The translations under genes and the position numbers were made by a program. Below the pieces are notes generated by a model. It was not told where the DNA came from, made no database searches, and saw only the letters and a program-made list of their open reading frames with translations. This document shows, piece by piece, positions 1 through 11,735 of a stretch of 64,000 nt of DNA. How positions within the stretch are numbered: position 1 is the stretch's first letter; the number at the start of each line of letters is the position of its first letter. Source of the DNA: Lotus japonicus (taxonomy: Eukaryota > Streptophyta > Magnoliopsida > Fabales > Fabaceae); assembly GCF_012489685.1 (NCBI RefSeq), contig NC_080046.1:41503176-41567175 (forward strand). Direction: 5' to 3'.

Positions 1-245
1 AATAGATAGATAGATAGATTAGAGTTAGATAATATTTGATTGATAAGCTAGTGGAGGATGTGAAAAAGAAAAGTTGAAGAGAGTGATATCAATTTTATGA
101 TTTATTAATTCTAGTACAGTAATTACGCTTTGGCCCCACCTTATTCATAAAAAAAAAGGTAGAGTAATTTAAATTTAAATCTATAACTTCCAAATAAGAG
201 CTTTTTTCTATCTCAAAGATTTATCTCTTACTTTTATCAAATTTC
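1..245. other. AT-rich flank, no gene seen
   Basis: Short AT-rich sequence before the LINE insertion, beginning with a GATA-type simple repeat. No coding signal seen. The bases at 246-257 (aatcttctttaa) are the left target-site duplication of the LINE that follows. Confidence 0.6.
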
Positions 246-282
246 AATCTTCTTTAAAAGGCAAACAATCAAACTTGCTTAC

Positions 283-2010
283 ATGGAGGCTTTCTCTGAA
301 GGCGAGAACTCTCGCCGGAAAAACTCGTCGGGCGGGGGGTAAAGAAACTACGAGGTCAACTTTGTTTCGAGAGAAACTCATGGGGGGGTTCGGCATCTCC
401 TCCGGTCAAGAAAGCGCCGCCTAATTGATCAGGGAAAGATGCGTATTGAGTTCTTTAATGGAAACGAGATGTCACCGCAGATCATCACTGACGCGGCAGT
501 AATCAATGAGACGTGCTCCCCTTGGCGGGAGGCGCTAGTACCAGTCTACTAGGGAAGAAGTTGGGCTACAAAACACTGAGGGCAAGGTTGGTGGCCATTT
601 GGAGGCTCTCGGGGGATTTCGACCTCCTAGATATAGACAACGACTTCTATATGGTGCCTGCTGACAGAGCAAAGGTGATGGAGGGAGGGCCATGGATGGT
701 CTTTGACCATTATCTCGTTGTTGCTACCTTGAACAAAGACTTCCTGTCTCCGCTGGCGAAGGTCACGAAGACTCTTGCTTGGATTCGCATCCCTGGGCTA
801 AATGTGGTCTTCTATGAGGAAAGCTTCCTCCTGGGTGTGGCCTTAGCAGTGGGGAAACTTATTCGGGTTGACACGAATACTCTAAACAATGAGAGGCAAA
901 TTTGCTCGGGTTTGTGTTGAACTGGATCTGACGAAACCTGTTATTGGGAAAATATGTATTGAGGGTTACTAAAATAGGGTTGAGTATGAGGGCCTTCATG
1001 TTATTTGCACGAGGTGTGGTTGTTATGGCCATAAGGCGAGAGAATGCAAGGCAACACCTCTGGTAGGATCTCCGTCGAGAAGTGCGACGCAACCACCACA
1101 GTCATCTCTGGTGGCGGGCTCCCAGGCTAACCCTAACTCAGATGGGGAAAGTCAGGCTAACCCTAATTCAGTTATGGAAAGTGCGACACTTGAGGAAGAC
1201 AAGAGTGAGGGCGCGAAAATCCCAGATGTGGATACTATCATGGGGAGTAAATCTCGTGCATTTATTCCGGAACCGTCTCAAGTCAAGGAAGCCATTACTG
1301 TGGAAAAACCAAATCATGCAGCCAATGATGAGATCCCAGGGGAATGGATGGTAATTTCTAAAAATAAACGTGCATCGAAGAATATGGAAAGGCTTGGGAA
1401 TGAGGGGTAAATTATTAAAAAGGACACTGCCAACTCTAATAGTGTGGGGCCAGGAACCCGTGATTCGTTTGGCGATCACACAGTACAGGCCCAAAATCCT
1501 CGTGGCCAAGAGAAGAAAGGATCTCAGGGAGTCCAGCGTGGAGGAGAGAGATTGGACCATGTTCCCAAGGAACCTCTTGTCGCCCATATTCAAGAACCAA
1601 TTCTGGGAGAAAAAGTTTGGATCAAGAAAAGAAAACAGGGCCCTACATCAGAGAAGAATGAGAAAATAAAAACCCTGAATATAAACTTTGTGGTCCCCAC
1701 AGAAGAATTTCATATTGGTGCTAGTGAGTCCAAGCAACAGAAAGATGAGGTGCTGGCAATAAAAGACCGAACGAGAAGTTCTACTACTCCTAGGGGGAAC
1801 AGCTCTGAAAACCATGCTACTTCTTCTTTTATGCAGTTTGAGATTGGTAGAGATGGCTTCCAGGCTGGGCTCTTATCTGGAGATGGACATGGCACAAGAC
1901 CCCTAGATAAAGCTCAACAAGAGCTATTAAAGGTGGGCTTTGAGGATGGGAAGCATACCCAGGAGATGGATATGGAACAGGATCGCGCTCCAAATTTGGC
2001 AGCGGTGTAA
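283..2010 (+). pseudogene. LINE-A ORF1 remnant (DUF4283 + CCHC zinc knuckle)
   Basis: Nucleic-acid-binding ORF1 protein of an L1-type plant LINE. The ATG at 283 is followed by several frames that must be joined by eye. About 513-920 encodes the DUF4283-like domain (key pieces AIWRLSGDFDL and GGPWMVFDHYL). About 1000-1050 encodes a CCHC knuckle, CTRCGCYGHKARECK. The rest, to a stop at 2008-2010, is a low-conservation hydrophilic tail. In-frame stops (for example near 340 and 970) show it is inactive. The domain order matches other plant LINE ORF1 proteins. Confidence 0.75.
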
Positions 2011-2059
2011 CTCTTCTGCGCTCGACACTCGTATTTGTTTATTTGTTTCCTCTGTACAA

Positions 2060-2694
2060 CCATATTTTAAGATTCTTTCTTGGAACGTGTGAGGTGCTGC
2101 GAATGCAGAGTCAAAGAGGAACATGAAGGAGATGGTTCAAAAGCAGAAACTAGATATATGCTTAATCTTGGAGACTCACGTTAGTTTTAGCAGGCTTTAG
2201 TCCGTTTGGATCAGGCTGGGTTATTGTTCTGTTGGCATTGAGGAGGCTAATGGGAACTCAGGATGAATTTGGACTCTAGTCAGGAATGACATCAGAGACA
2301 AGGTTTGTGTTCATGCCACTCACCCACAAGCTATTACAGTGCATATCTCTCTGGGGCCTTCTCACTAGTTCTGTTCAAGTATTTATGCTAGCCTTATCCC
2401 TCCCAATTGACAGTTGCTTTGGGATCATCTGCATGTTGTCTCTGGTGTCTTGCATCAACTCGGGCCCTAGTTGGGGATTTCAACGATATTGTTTCGACCT
2501 ATGAACATTGGGGAGAGGTCTTTTCCCAATCTCGAGCCTGAGCCTTTGCTGACAACATTAATTCTTGTAGCCTGGTGGACTCAGAAGCGTCTAGTTTGCA
2601 GTACACGCGATTTAGAAGATGCCAAATCCAGTTGCCGGTCCAGAAACGCTTAGATAGAGGTTTGGCCTCCTTGAGTTGGCCAAATCCAGCTGTC
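2060..2694 (+). pseudogene. LINE-A ORF2, endonuclease part only
   Basis: Start of ORF2. About 2070-2130 gives an FKILSWNV-like start typical of AP-endonuclease domains of plant LINEs. An LILETHVSF motif follows near 2165, a GDFNDIV motif near 2480, and an RLDRGLASL motif just before the break. Stops and frameshifts interrupt it. The reading breaks off at 2694, exactly where the Copia LTR begins; the RT domain that should follow is not found anywhere in the window. Confidence 0.7.
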
Positions 2695-3162
2695 TGTTGG
2701 TATATGCACTAGTAGCTTAATATTTATATTTAAATATTACAACCTAAGTATGTAAGAGATACCTATAGGGTCACAGGCATAAGATTAGCTCATTAGAAAA
2801 TATATCTTATTGGACAAGCCCATTTGATAAGCTCAATTAAGCTCCAACAAGGATTAAGGTTAGCCTCATTCAGGAGGCTTATAAATAGAGCATGAGATGC
2901 TCAAACCCTTATTAGATATTATACACTCTTGCCTTTGCTAGTACAAAGAGTCGTAAGGGAGATCTAGTGGGAGAATCCGCGTGGACTTCTGTAGAGACAA
3001 GGCTACTAGTGCTTTGTTTGCCCAAACTGTCTTCAAGAGGTAATTCTTATTACCCCTTTACGTGTTTGATTGCAACATGAACTTTGAAACATGCATTTTG
3101 CAAGATCTTCTCATATAGGGAATTTTTTTCCGCTGCGGTAATCAACCGCATGATTCCCTTCA
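2695..3162 (+). repeat. Copia-1 5' LTR
   Basis: 468-bp LTR, TG...CA. It is matched by the copy at 17978-18429. A TATA-like stretch (ggcttataaatagagc, about 2876-2891) sits in a position suiting an LTR promoter. PBS tggtatcagag follows one base after its end. Confidence 0.85.
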
Positions 3163-3356
3163 GTGGTATCAGAGTCTTGCTTGCAAAACATGTTTTGGGT
3201 TTCATGTTTTGGTTTTAAAAGATTGAATTTGTATGTTTTGGGTTTTTGAGAAAATCCCAGCATGTGATATTGTGTTTGAATCAACTGAAATGTTTTTTTA
3301 CAAAAAAAAAATAGAAGATGAACGTGAAGTGTTTACGTTACTGATAATATGTTGAT

Positions 3357-4611
3357 GGCTTAATTGCACTTTTGATCCCTTAAGTATCATGATTGTGCGA
3401 TTTCAATCCCTGATCTTTAAAACGAGCGGTTTGAATCCTAACATTTTCAATTTGTGTAAATTAGGTCCCTCCATATGATTTCCGTCAAATAGATAACAAA
3501 AATTGCATATGTGTCACTCATTAAATGATGTGGATCTGACATTGGGCTCCACTTGAATGCCATGTAAGTAATAAATAAATAAAAGGGAAACTAAAACATA
3601 TATAAAAACTTAAAATTAAATATTGTAAAAAAAACCCCCAAAATCCACAAATCAACCCCACCACCACCGTTCCGCTTCATCTTCTCTCTCCCTCTCACCT
3701 AAATTCCCAATTCCAAGGCTGCAACCTCTTGTGAGGATTAAGGCTCAGTAGCCAATGGAAAGGGGTGAGCACATGGAAAACCTTGGATTCACCAAATTCG
3801 GTCCACCAAATCCGGCCCAAGATCCTCCACGAGAAGTCCCTCATGGTGTGGTTCACGGTGCAGAGCGATGGTTGGGCTACAGTGGCCTTGAGGCAGTGCG
3901 ATGCAGATCTGGGTTGAGGCTTGGTGACCGATGGCGCGGTGGTTCCCAACGGGATGTGCTCTCTGGCCCGCGGCAAACATGGAGGGGTCAACCTCATCGC
4001 CAGTGGTGCTCGAAGGTTGGGGGTTCTCGATGAGGAGATGGTGTCGTGGTGGTGGTTCTGCTGTTGAGGGAGGAGTAAGATCAATTCTGGGCAGAGATGA
4101 GGAGGGATTAGGGATGAGGAGGGATTTAGGTTGAAGTTGTATTTCTGGATTTTTTTCATTTTGGGTTTTTTCACTCAGGAAAACGTTTTTTGGGTTTTGG
4201 GTCTTCTATATTATTCTGCTTCTGGATTTTGCAGTGGTGAAGATGGGGGAGGGAGGAGAGGAGGAGAGATTGAGTTTGGGGCTTTTGTGGTTGAATAGGA
4301 AGTTGGTGAAGATGGAGGAGAAGATGGATTGATGAAGCTTGAAGAAAAAAGAGATTTTTTTTTGATCAGCTGAAGAAGAAGGATGGAAAAAAAAGGGTAA
4401 AAAAAAGTAATGCTTAAGTGGAATAAAATTAATAAATTTTTCTTAATAAAAATGCCATCTCAGCCTTTTCAATTATTAATTGACGGAAATCAGACGAAGG
4501 GACCTGATTTGCACAAATTGAAAATGTTAGGATTCAAATAGCTCGTTTTGAAGATCAGGGATTGAAATCGCACAATCATAATACTTTAGGGACCAAAAGT
4601 GTAATTAAGCC
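3357..4611. mobile_element. 1.26-kb non-autonomous MULE with ~135-bp TIRs
   Basis: Inverted ends GGCTTAATTGCAC (3357) and its counterpart ending gtgtaattaagcc (4611) extend for about 130 bp inward, to about 3490 and 4480. The 9-bp direct repeat tatgttgat flanks both sides (3348-3356 and 4612-4620), as expected for Mutator-like elements. There is no transposase. The inside (about 3660-4130) is much richer in GC than the ends or the host Copia element, so it could be captured gene sequence (Pack-MULE), but I do not recognise a parent gene. It sits in the 5' leader of Copia-1. Confidence 0.85.
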
Positions 4612-4620
4612 TATGTTGAT

Positions 4621-6328
4621 TAATCCAAACCTGGGTTTTGATTATTCACGTCAATTTCTGGGCTATTGAAATTGATTCTAATATATGAAATCCATATCTG
4701 ATTTGTGTCTTTTTCTTAACGGGATTCATATATATACATTGATATATATTGATCATAAAGGTTTCATATAAACTGTTTTTGATTGACATGATTCTATTTT
4801 AATTTAATTGATTCACTTTATTTATATGTGATAATATGGTGACTTGATAACATGTTTACGTGTTTTTAACATGTTTTGATTTATAACATGATGTTATATG
4901 ATAACATGATCTATTTTATATATGTGCTTTTATTCATATATTGAGATGATTAATTTGTACATGTTTTATAATGTTTCGTTCTTATTTCATATGTGATATG
5001 GTTGTTTAAGCCACGATTAGTTTTTGTTCATTTATCAATCGTTAGATCTTTAGGTTGCCGTTACGCAGGACATGAAGAGTTCATGTTTGGGGGCACAAAA
5101 TTAGGGTTCAAGAGTTGAACCCTGGCCGTCATCCTTGGTGCATGAATGGTTCATGCATTTAAGAAAAGATTGGATGTGATCCAATCATTTAATTTGAATA
5201 AGAGATATCATAACTATAATGGTTGTGATTTGATTCATTTTATTTTGATTAATAGATATCATAACTTTAATGGTTATGATTTGGTTGAGATATGTTGGAT
5301 TCAGGCTAATGAAAGGCTTGGTACTTAATTATGTCTGTGTGACTCTCCTCCCTTTCCTAGGAATCTGTATCTTATTCAAATCGTAGATCTTATTCAAAAC
5401 ATAAATGCATTCAAGTCTTAGATCTTGTTCCAATTTTCTAGACGAAAACTCTGTGCTAATCTGCGTAGTGTGATTTTGAATACGCGCTTAATTAATTAAT
5501 TTTATTTAAAACGACAATCTTTAAACAAATCGTATTGCATGGTGAACGGTTATGGCCATAGAATTTTATATTAAAATACAGCTTGTGTGTTGTGCCTTGT
5601 CTCTTTTATATCATTTACTTCTTTCTCTCATCTTTCTTCCCTCGTATTTAAAACGAGGTTTCTTGTCTATACACTTATGTAATTTTCAATACATGGAGAA
5701 GAAGACCTTGGAGATTTTGGAGAACCTCTTGGAGTTTCCATGAAGATTCTATGAGATTAGAATAATAGGCAACTTTGTTTTATATTATTCTTAGGTGGTC
5801 ATAACTATGTCACGTTTAAGTATATGATGCATGCTTATTTAAACAAGACCCTCAATAAATATTAAGTCAATATGTCTGCCAATTAAGTAACACTCATCAA
5901 TGTTAACATCAACATGTGAAGGTCTGCCAAAGCAGGGTGATCTTGTTAATACTAATAAGGCGCGATGGGATAAATGTAATATCCAACTGTTATGTTAATT
6001 GGGCCAGACTTACCTAGGTAAGACCTAGAGGCGATAAGTTGGGCTTAAATTCATGAGATGAATTTGAATAAGAGTTGTTCACCCAGCTAACCAAGAGTTG
6101 TATGAGATGCAATTGGAAAGAGTTTCCTACCTAAATAACCTACTTTTAAGCGATTAGCCAAAACTGACTTAAGTATAGGATAAATATGGATCTTGGCCCA
6201 CTATGTATAAGTTTGATTCAATGAGGGTTGGTTTTATGAGTCAAATAGTGGGAAATATTTAGTTAAAGACCTAATTAAGTATTTTAATTTTGATACTTAC
6301 ACGCATATTTTTCTGTTTATAGATAACC
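4621..6328 (+). other. Copia-1 leader between PBS and gag, non-coding
   Basis: AT-rich leader of Copia-1 after the MULE insertion. A ~30-bp stretch around agatatcataactataatgg is repeated at about 5202 and 5264. No conserved coding signal was seen; small ORFs at 5146-5328 and 5552-5743 look like chance. Confidence 0.55.
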
Positions 6329-7515
6329 ATGTCGAACACATCAAGTAACTTATCGTTGCGATCAATCCTTGAGAAGGAAAGTTGTCAGGAACTAATTTTC
6401 TTGACTGGTATCGAAACTTGAGGATAGTCCTCAAGCAAGAGAAAAAGCAACATGTCCTGGAAGAAGCACTTCCTGAACCCCCCACTGAAGAAGCCCCAGC
6501 TCGTGAGAAAACAGCTTATAAGAAGTTGCAAGACGATGCTTAGATGTTAGCTGTCTCATGCTGGCTTCCATGAACTCTGAGCTTCAAAAGCAACATGAGA
6601 ACATGGAAGCGTATGATATGATCGTGCACTTGAAGAAACTCTATCAAGGGCAAGCTAGGCATGAGCGGTTTGAGGTTTCCAAGAAGCTTTATCAATGTAG
6701 GCTAGCAGAGGGAAGTCCTGTAGGGGCTCATGTACTCAAGATGATTGGGTATGTTGAGAACCTTTAGAGGCTTGGATTCACACTTGGCCAAGAGTTGACT
6801 GTTGATCTTATCTTGCAATCATTGCATGATAGTTTCAATCAATTCATCATGAACTACAACATGAATGAGATTGAGAAAACACTGCCTGAATTGCTTCGCA
6901 TGTTAAGAACTGCTGAGCAAAACATTAATAAAGGAATGGATAAGGTCATTATAATGGTCCTACCCAACAAGGGGAGAGGCAAAGCAAAGATGTCATACAA
7001 GCCCAAAAGTAAGACTTTTGAAAAGGGCAAAGAGAAGCCTAGTGTTTCTGGCTTGAAGCCTACTGGTGTAGTGGCCAAGGAAGGAAAGTGTTTCCATTGT
7101 GATCGAACAAGACATTGGTAGAGGAACTACCCAAAATTCCTAGAGGAGTGCAAGTAGAAGGGAAGTAAGACTTCCACTTCAGGTATTTATGTTATAGAAG
7201 TCAATCTATCTACTTCTGCATCATGGGTATTGGATACTGGATATGGTTCTCACATTTGTACTAATGTGCAGGAACTAAGAAAGAGTAGATCATTAGCAAA
7301 GGGTAAAGTGGACCTACGCGTTAGAAATGGAGCAAGAGTTGCTGTCTTAGCTGTAGGATCCAATTTTTTAACTTTACCCATTGGTTTAGTAATTGAACTA
7401 GAAAATTGCTATTAGGTGCCTGCTATTTCGAAGAATATTATTTCTGTTTCTTGTTTGGACAAGAAGGGTTTTTCATTTGTAATAAAGAACAAAGAAGGAT
7501 ATATGACATTTAAAG
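6329..7515 (+). pseudogene. Copia-1 gag and protease remnant
   Basis: The ATG at 6329 opens a gag reading that shifts frame within about 20 codons and has a stop near 6541. Recognisable parts are a UBN2/retrotrans-gag region (about 6380-6920), a CCHC-like knuckle around 7088-7130 (CFHCDRTRHW, interrupted by a stop), and an aspartic protease with the DTG active-site triplet near 7228 (WVLDTGYGSH). The reading ends abruptly at about 7515, where LINE-B begins. Dead by multiple stops. Confidence 0.8.
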
Positions 7516-7523
7516 AATTCTGA

Positions 7524-10500
7524 ATGAGAGAGAGTAGAGAGAAAAGCTTAGCCAACGAGCTTCCGGCACGGTGGTGGCGGTCATGGAGGCGACCAGCGAG
7601 CAGCTCTGATCGTCAATGGGAGGCGCAACATCCTAATCATCCATATCCTAATTATAGATGGAGATCTACTCGGCTCAGCAGCAACTTTTTGGTTTCGACC
7701 ACTCACGGCAGTGGAAGCATGATGCACGAAGGTTCTCTGGAAACCAGGGTTGGACGTCAAGGTTTGGGGAGCGCTGGAAGTGGCCAGGACGATATGATCA
7801 GCAGCGGAAGGAGTCTATGCCTCGACGGGGGCATGAGGATCGGGATCAGAAAGCCTTTTCCACGGTTTTTTTCGACGGTCTCACCGCCCGGGTTACATAG
7901 GCAAAGGTTAGAGGGGTCTCCTCTAGGGCTGGAAGAGTATTGATAGGCGCTTCAGGATAGCCTTGGTGTATTTTGCAACTACTGATGAAGCATGGCGTGT
8001 TATTCGCTTGAGTAATGGCTTGCGACTGGAGGGCCATTATCAGGTGGTTCGAAAGGCCCGCGAATATCAGCCACCATGTGGACGGAGCGCACAACGACGG
8101 TGGGGTGAAAAAGAAGTGCAGTACCAGATCCAGGGAAGAGTATGGATGCCAAAAGGTAGTACAGTACCCCGTGAGACTTCAGCGAAAGAGGAGAGCCCTT
8201 TGGTAGACCAGGGAATTTCTGTGAATTTCCTAAAAGATTCTCAACGATGGTTTGAAAGATGTGCATATGCAAAGATGCAAGAAGCCCAAAATGTGGAGCA
8301 TCTCAAGAAATATTTCAGCTCCATTGGATTGTTCAACTTTAGACTGATTCATATGGCAGCGAGAGAAATTCTATTAGAGTTTGAGTCAAACCAGGATATG
8401 GCGAAAATAATTAACGAATGCAGTATATTTTTAGAGGAAAAGCTGCACGATTTCAGGCCTTGCTCAGAGTCCTCATTTGTTGTATCGCATTGCATCTGGA
8501 TTAAGGTATGGCAGATTTCAATGGGTTTATGGGGTGAAGAATTCTTTGCAGCGGTAGGAAACAATTTAGGCACATAAATGTGGGTAGATGATGCAACTAT
8601 TTCTAGGGAACGGGTTGATTTTGCAAGGATTTTGGTAGAGATGGCTCATCCACTTCTTCATCCTTTTGTTCAAACTTTTGGGGTCCAAGGCCAGCATTTT
8701 CGAGTCTTGATAGAGAAGGATACCTTCCAGTTTGACTACGGGTGCGTGCCTGCTATGTCGTCGACGCCGATGAGAAGTGAGAAGGATTATCCGTATCCAA
8801 TCGAGGAGGAAGATGATGGTACAATGGATGATGTTGTTCCAACGCAATCTGATTTTTATGAAAAGGACTATGAGTCTGCTGAAGATACAGATTCTGAGGA
8901 GGAAGATGAAGTTCACAGGAACGATAGATTGGAGGGCCTTCTTTCTTTTGGGGATTTATCGTCAGAAACCAGGGAAAGGCCGTCGGCGGTGGGTGGTCAT
9001 GGGGAATCGCCGGCGGTGGTCAGCCCTTTGGAGTCGCCGGCGGCGGAAATTGTGGGAACAGTTAACATGAATTTGAATTCAAACGCTGGTGGGGCTGCCA
9101 TGAATTCAGGAGCAGAAGAGAAGAGCAGTTACAAGAACTCCTTGACTCTTGCTATACGTTGAATGAAATTGAGGTTTGGAGAAGAAATAAAAACGAAGAA
9201 GGAATCATGGTTAAATAAAATAATATCTTGAGTGAAAAAAATTCAAAATCCTATTATCAATTATGCCAGAAGTTATGCGGTTACAAGTTATTCTTTTAAT
9301 TCCCAAGATTTATTTTTGAAATCAACTAATATTTGGACTTTTAATTCATTTTATTGGAACCCACAAAGTATTAATCAGCCACAAGGGTTTGGGACGTGTT
9401 TGGCTCCCTTATTCAGTAAGCAGAATCAGTTTTTTGGTGTCGCGACATCTTTGACAAGTTCGACAACTTTTGAGCAACGTGAAACAAAGGACGTGTTTGT
9501 CCACACAAGTACAAATCAGATAGTAAGGTACAACGTGATCCTTGAACGACAATCCCCTCTTGTTTGCGTTTTTGAAAATCAAGAGACGCCAAAGCTCCCC
9601 TCCTTGGCCCCTTCGTTGAAGGTATGAAAAACGGTAGAAAGAGGGGAGGGTTTGAATAACGTTTTCAGAATAAAACTTCCACCTTAAAGATTTTGGCAAA
9701 TCTTTCGAGAACAAATAAAGTGCTTAAGATAAGAGATAGAAAAGCACACAAGGATTTTATCCTGGTTCACTTGATGAATCACTCAAGCTAATCCAGTCCA
9801 CCCGTTAAGGTGATTTCTTCCTTCTTAGAATGAAGGCAATCCACTAATCAGGTACTTGTTACAACTGCACTTCAAACCTACAAGTGACTAATAATACACT
9901 GACTTAGCTCACACTAAGATTCACTCTCTTAGTCTTCTCTAGGATCCGATCAAACTTGATCTCCTAAAGGTAACTAAACAACTGTTTAAGAAAGAATGTT
10001 TACAAAAAAATTGCTTCTAAAAAGCTAATAGTAAACACAATGAATTCAGATGAAAGAATGCTTAGAAGGTTTGAATATAGCTTGCGCGTGTGAGATTCTT
10101 CCAACCGCATCTTTCAATCTTCAGCCTCTATTTATACTCCAAGGATTAGGGTTTGAACGCTGCATGAGAATGCTACCGTTGGAGGGCAGTTCTGGAAAAT
10201 CCAGCTTCTGCTGTGGCTGAGAATGTTAGGTAGGTCGTCAGGATAGTACATTTTCTTTTGTGCTTTGGAAAGTGACTTGACCTTTAACCTAGTAGACTTC
10301 TGATCAGGGGAATGCTTCATGTTGGAACTTGTGAAGCTCGTTGATCAGAGTCAGAGGGAAGCATGGATCCTCTGACCGTTGTACCTTATGATTCTGAACT
10401 CAGAGGGAAGTACTTGGTCTTCAGAGCCATCTTGCTTCTGGACTTCAGAGTCTCCACTTTTCAGCTTCTGGATCTTCAGAGTCTTCTACACCATCAGATC

Positions 10501-11086
10501 ATCTGAACCTTCAGAGTGTCTGGGTTGTCAGAACGTCTGGATCTTCAGAACTTCAAGTGACTGAGTCCATATCAGAGTTTGTTTGACTTCAGATCTTCTG
10601 AAGCTTTTCTACTGTTCAGAGTGAACATAGATGTTGCGAAAGCGTTGCTTGGGTCACTCTTTAAGCACAGTGCTTCTGATTTGTGTGAGATAAAATTGAG
10701 GTCAGAGCCTGTAAATAGCACACTCAGAAAAACACGTTAGAGTACCATAATTGTTCATACTAAAATGTTAACTTGTAATCATCAAAACATAGAGTTGTAC
10801 TACTCGATCAAAACTTGATCTTACATTCGTGTGATGATTTTTCTCCCTCAGCGTTGCAAGATGTGAAAGAATCCCCAAATACAGATTCCTCAAAGAAGAT
10901 TTCTCAGCGGGGGCGTCCAAAAGGTAGCGAAAATAAACCAAACCCTCTACCTGTCGATTTTTTAGAACCTGTGCAAGGAGAAGATGGAGTGACAACACGG
11001 GCGCAGAGAACTTGGTTGATTGGTAAGCAATTGGGATTGAAATCTCGAGGTTCGGAAGCGTTGATGCTTCGAGGTTTAGAGGCCTA
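7524..11086 (+). pseudogene. LINE-B ORF1 (RRM + DUF4283-like), interrupted by solo LTR
   Basis: ORF1 of a plant LINE. An RRM-like domain spans about 7845-8080 in two frames (FFDGLTARVT, then VYFATTDEAWRVIRLSNG). A DUF4283-like region covers about 8220-8750 (MAAREILLEFES, ISMGLWGEEFFAAVGNNLGT), with a stop at 8575-8577. An acidic linker follows at 8780-8930 (EDTDSEEEDE). The frame runs to 9616, stops at the solo LTR, and resumes at 10831. The C-terminal part has RGRPKGSEN (AT-hook-like) and TRAQRTWLIGKQLGL, ending at TAA 11084-11086. Frameshifts and stops make it non-functional. Confidence 0.7.
9617..10825 (-). mobile_element. Solo LTR of Sirevirus-like Copia-2 in LINE-B ORF1
   Basis: 1,209 bp, TGAAGG...TTACA, nearly the same as the Copia-2 5' LTR at 14702-15913. 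The 5-bp repeat ttcgt lies directly on both sides (9612-9616 and 10826-10830), so this is a stand-alone solo LTR and not one end of the neighbouring Copia-2. LINE-B ORF1 sequence continues across it. The LTR interior is rich in TCAGAG and CTTCTGA motifs. Confidence 0.85.
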
Positions 11087-11194
11087 AATTCGACAGAACC
11101 ATCCTCGTCTCACTTGATATGCCAGGGGAACAGAGGTTATGCTTTTAGGCAAACAGATGGTGTCAGTTAAATTGTCGTGGTCGTGTTGAAAGTT

Positions 11195-11480
11195 GTTGGC
11201 AACTACTGTTGTACATTGTCGTTTATTGTTGCTGCTGCTGCTGTGGGATTTTTATTGTAGCTGAGGCGGGGCTGCTGTTGTTGATGTTGGTTGCGGATGT
11301 TGCTGTTATGCAGATATGTTGTTGTTGGCTGTTGTTGTTCCTGGCTGTGTTTGTTGTTGTGCTGTCTTGCTGTTGTTGAAGTTGTTTATTGTTTATCTAT
11401 GTTGTTGTTTGCTGTTGTTGTCTCATTAAATGTGTTGTTTGCTGTCAAAATAATTGTGTTGTTGCTGTATGTTGTTGGTG
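11195..11480 (+). repeat. TTG/CTG-rich low-complexity spacer of LINE-B
   Basis: Run of gttgttgttgctg-type triplets between the end of LINE-B ORF1 and the Copia-2 junction. The ORF at 11291-11536 is a by-product of this composition (Leu/Val/Cys only). Confidence 0.6.
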
Positions 11481-11735
11481 CGAAAATTGAAGGGTCCTAC
11501 TCTCGCTGTTGCTGGTTAATAAGAGTGGTGTGGTAAGTGATTGCTGGAGATTACCCTGCTGGTGTTTTTGTTGCTGGAGGACATCCATGTTTTGAGGTTT
11601 TATTGTATGCCGGTGGTTTTGATTTTTTATACTGAGTCAAGGGATGTAAGATCATTGTATTCAGGTGCAGAATGGTTGTCCCAAGATTGTGGTACTCTTT
11701 TTCCACAATTCATAAGGAGTCTTATATAGAATTGG

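Larger units (their letters stand above)
7516..11700 (+). mobile_element. LINE-B: LINE with RRM-type ORF1, truncated after ORF1
   Basis: A second, different LINE inside Copia-1. It holds an ORF1 with an N-terminal RRM-like domain and acidic middle (7524-11086, split by a solo LTR) and then a TTG/CTG-rich spacer. No ORF2 (endonuclease or RT) follows; the sequence runs into the truncated minus-strand Copia-2 near 11700. The exact left and right junctions are not bounded by a visible TSD, so both ends are approximate. Confidence 0.65.

Noticed and set aside
3695..4174. 159-residue minus-strand frame as a gene
   Set aside because: Lies inside a MULE, low-complexity in part, with overlapping frames on both strands and no recognisable domain.
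11291..11536. 81-residue hydrophobic frame as a membrane protein
   Set aside because: Product of TTG/CTG triplet repeats in LINE-B spacer.
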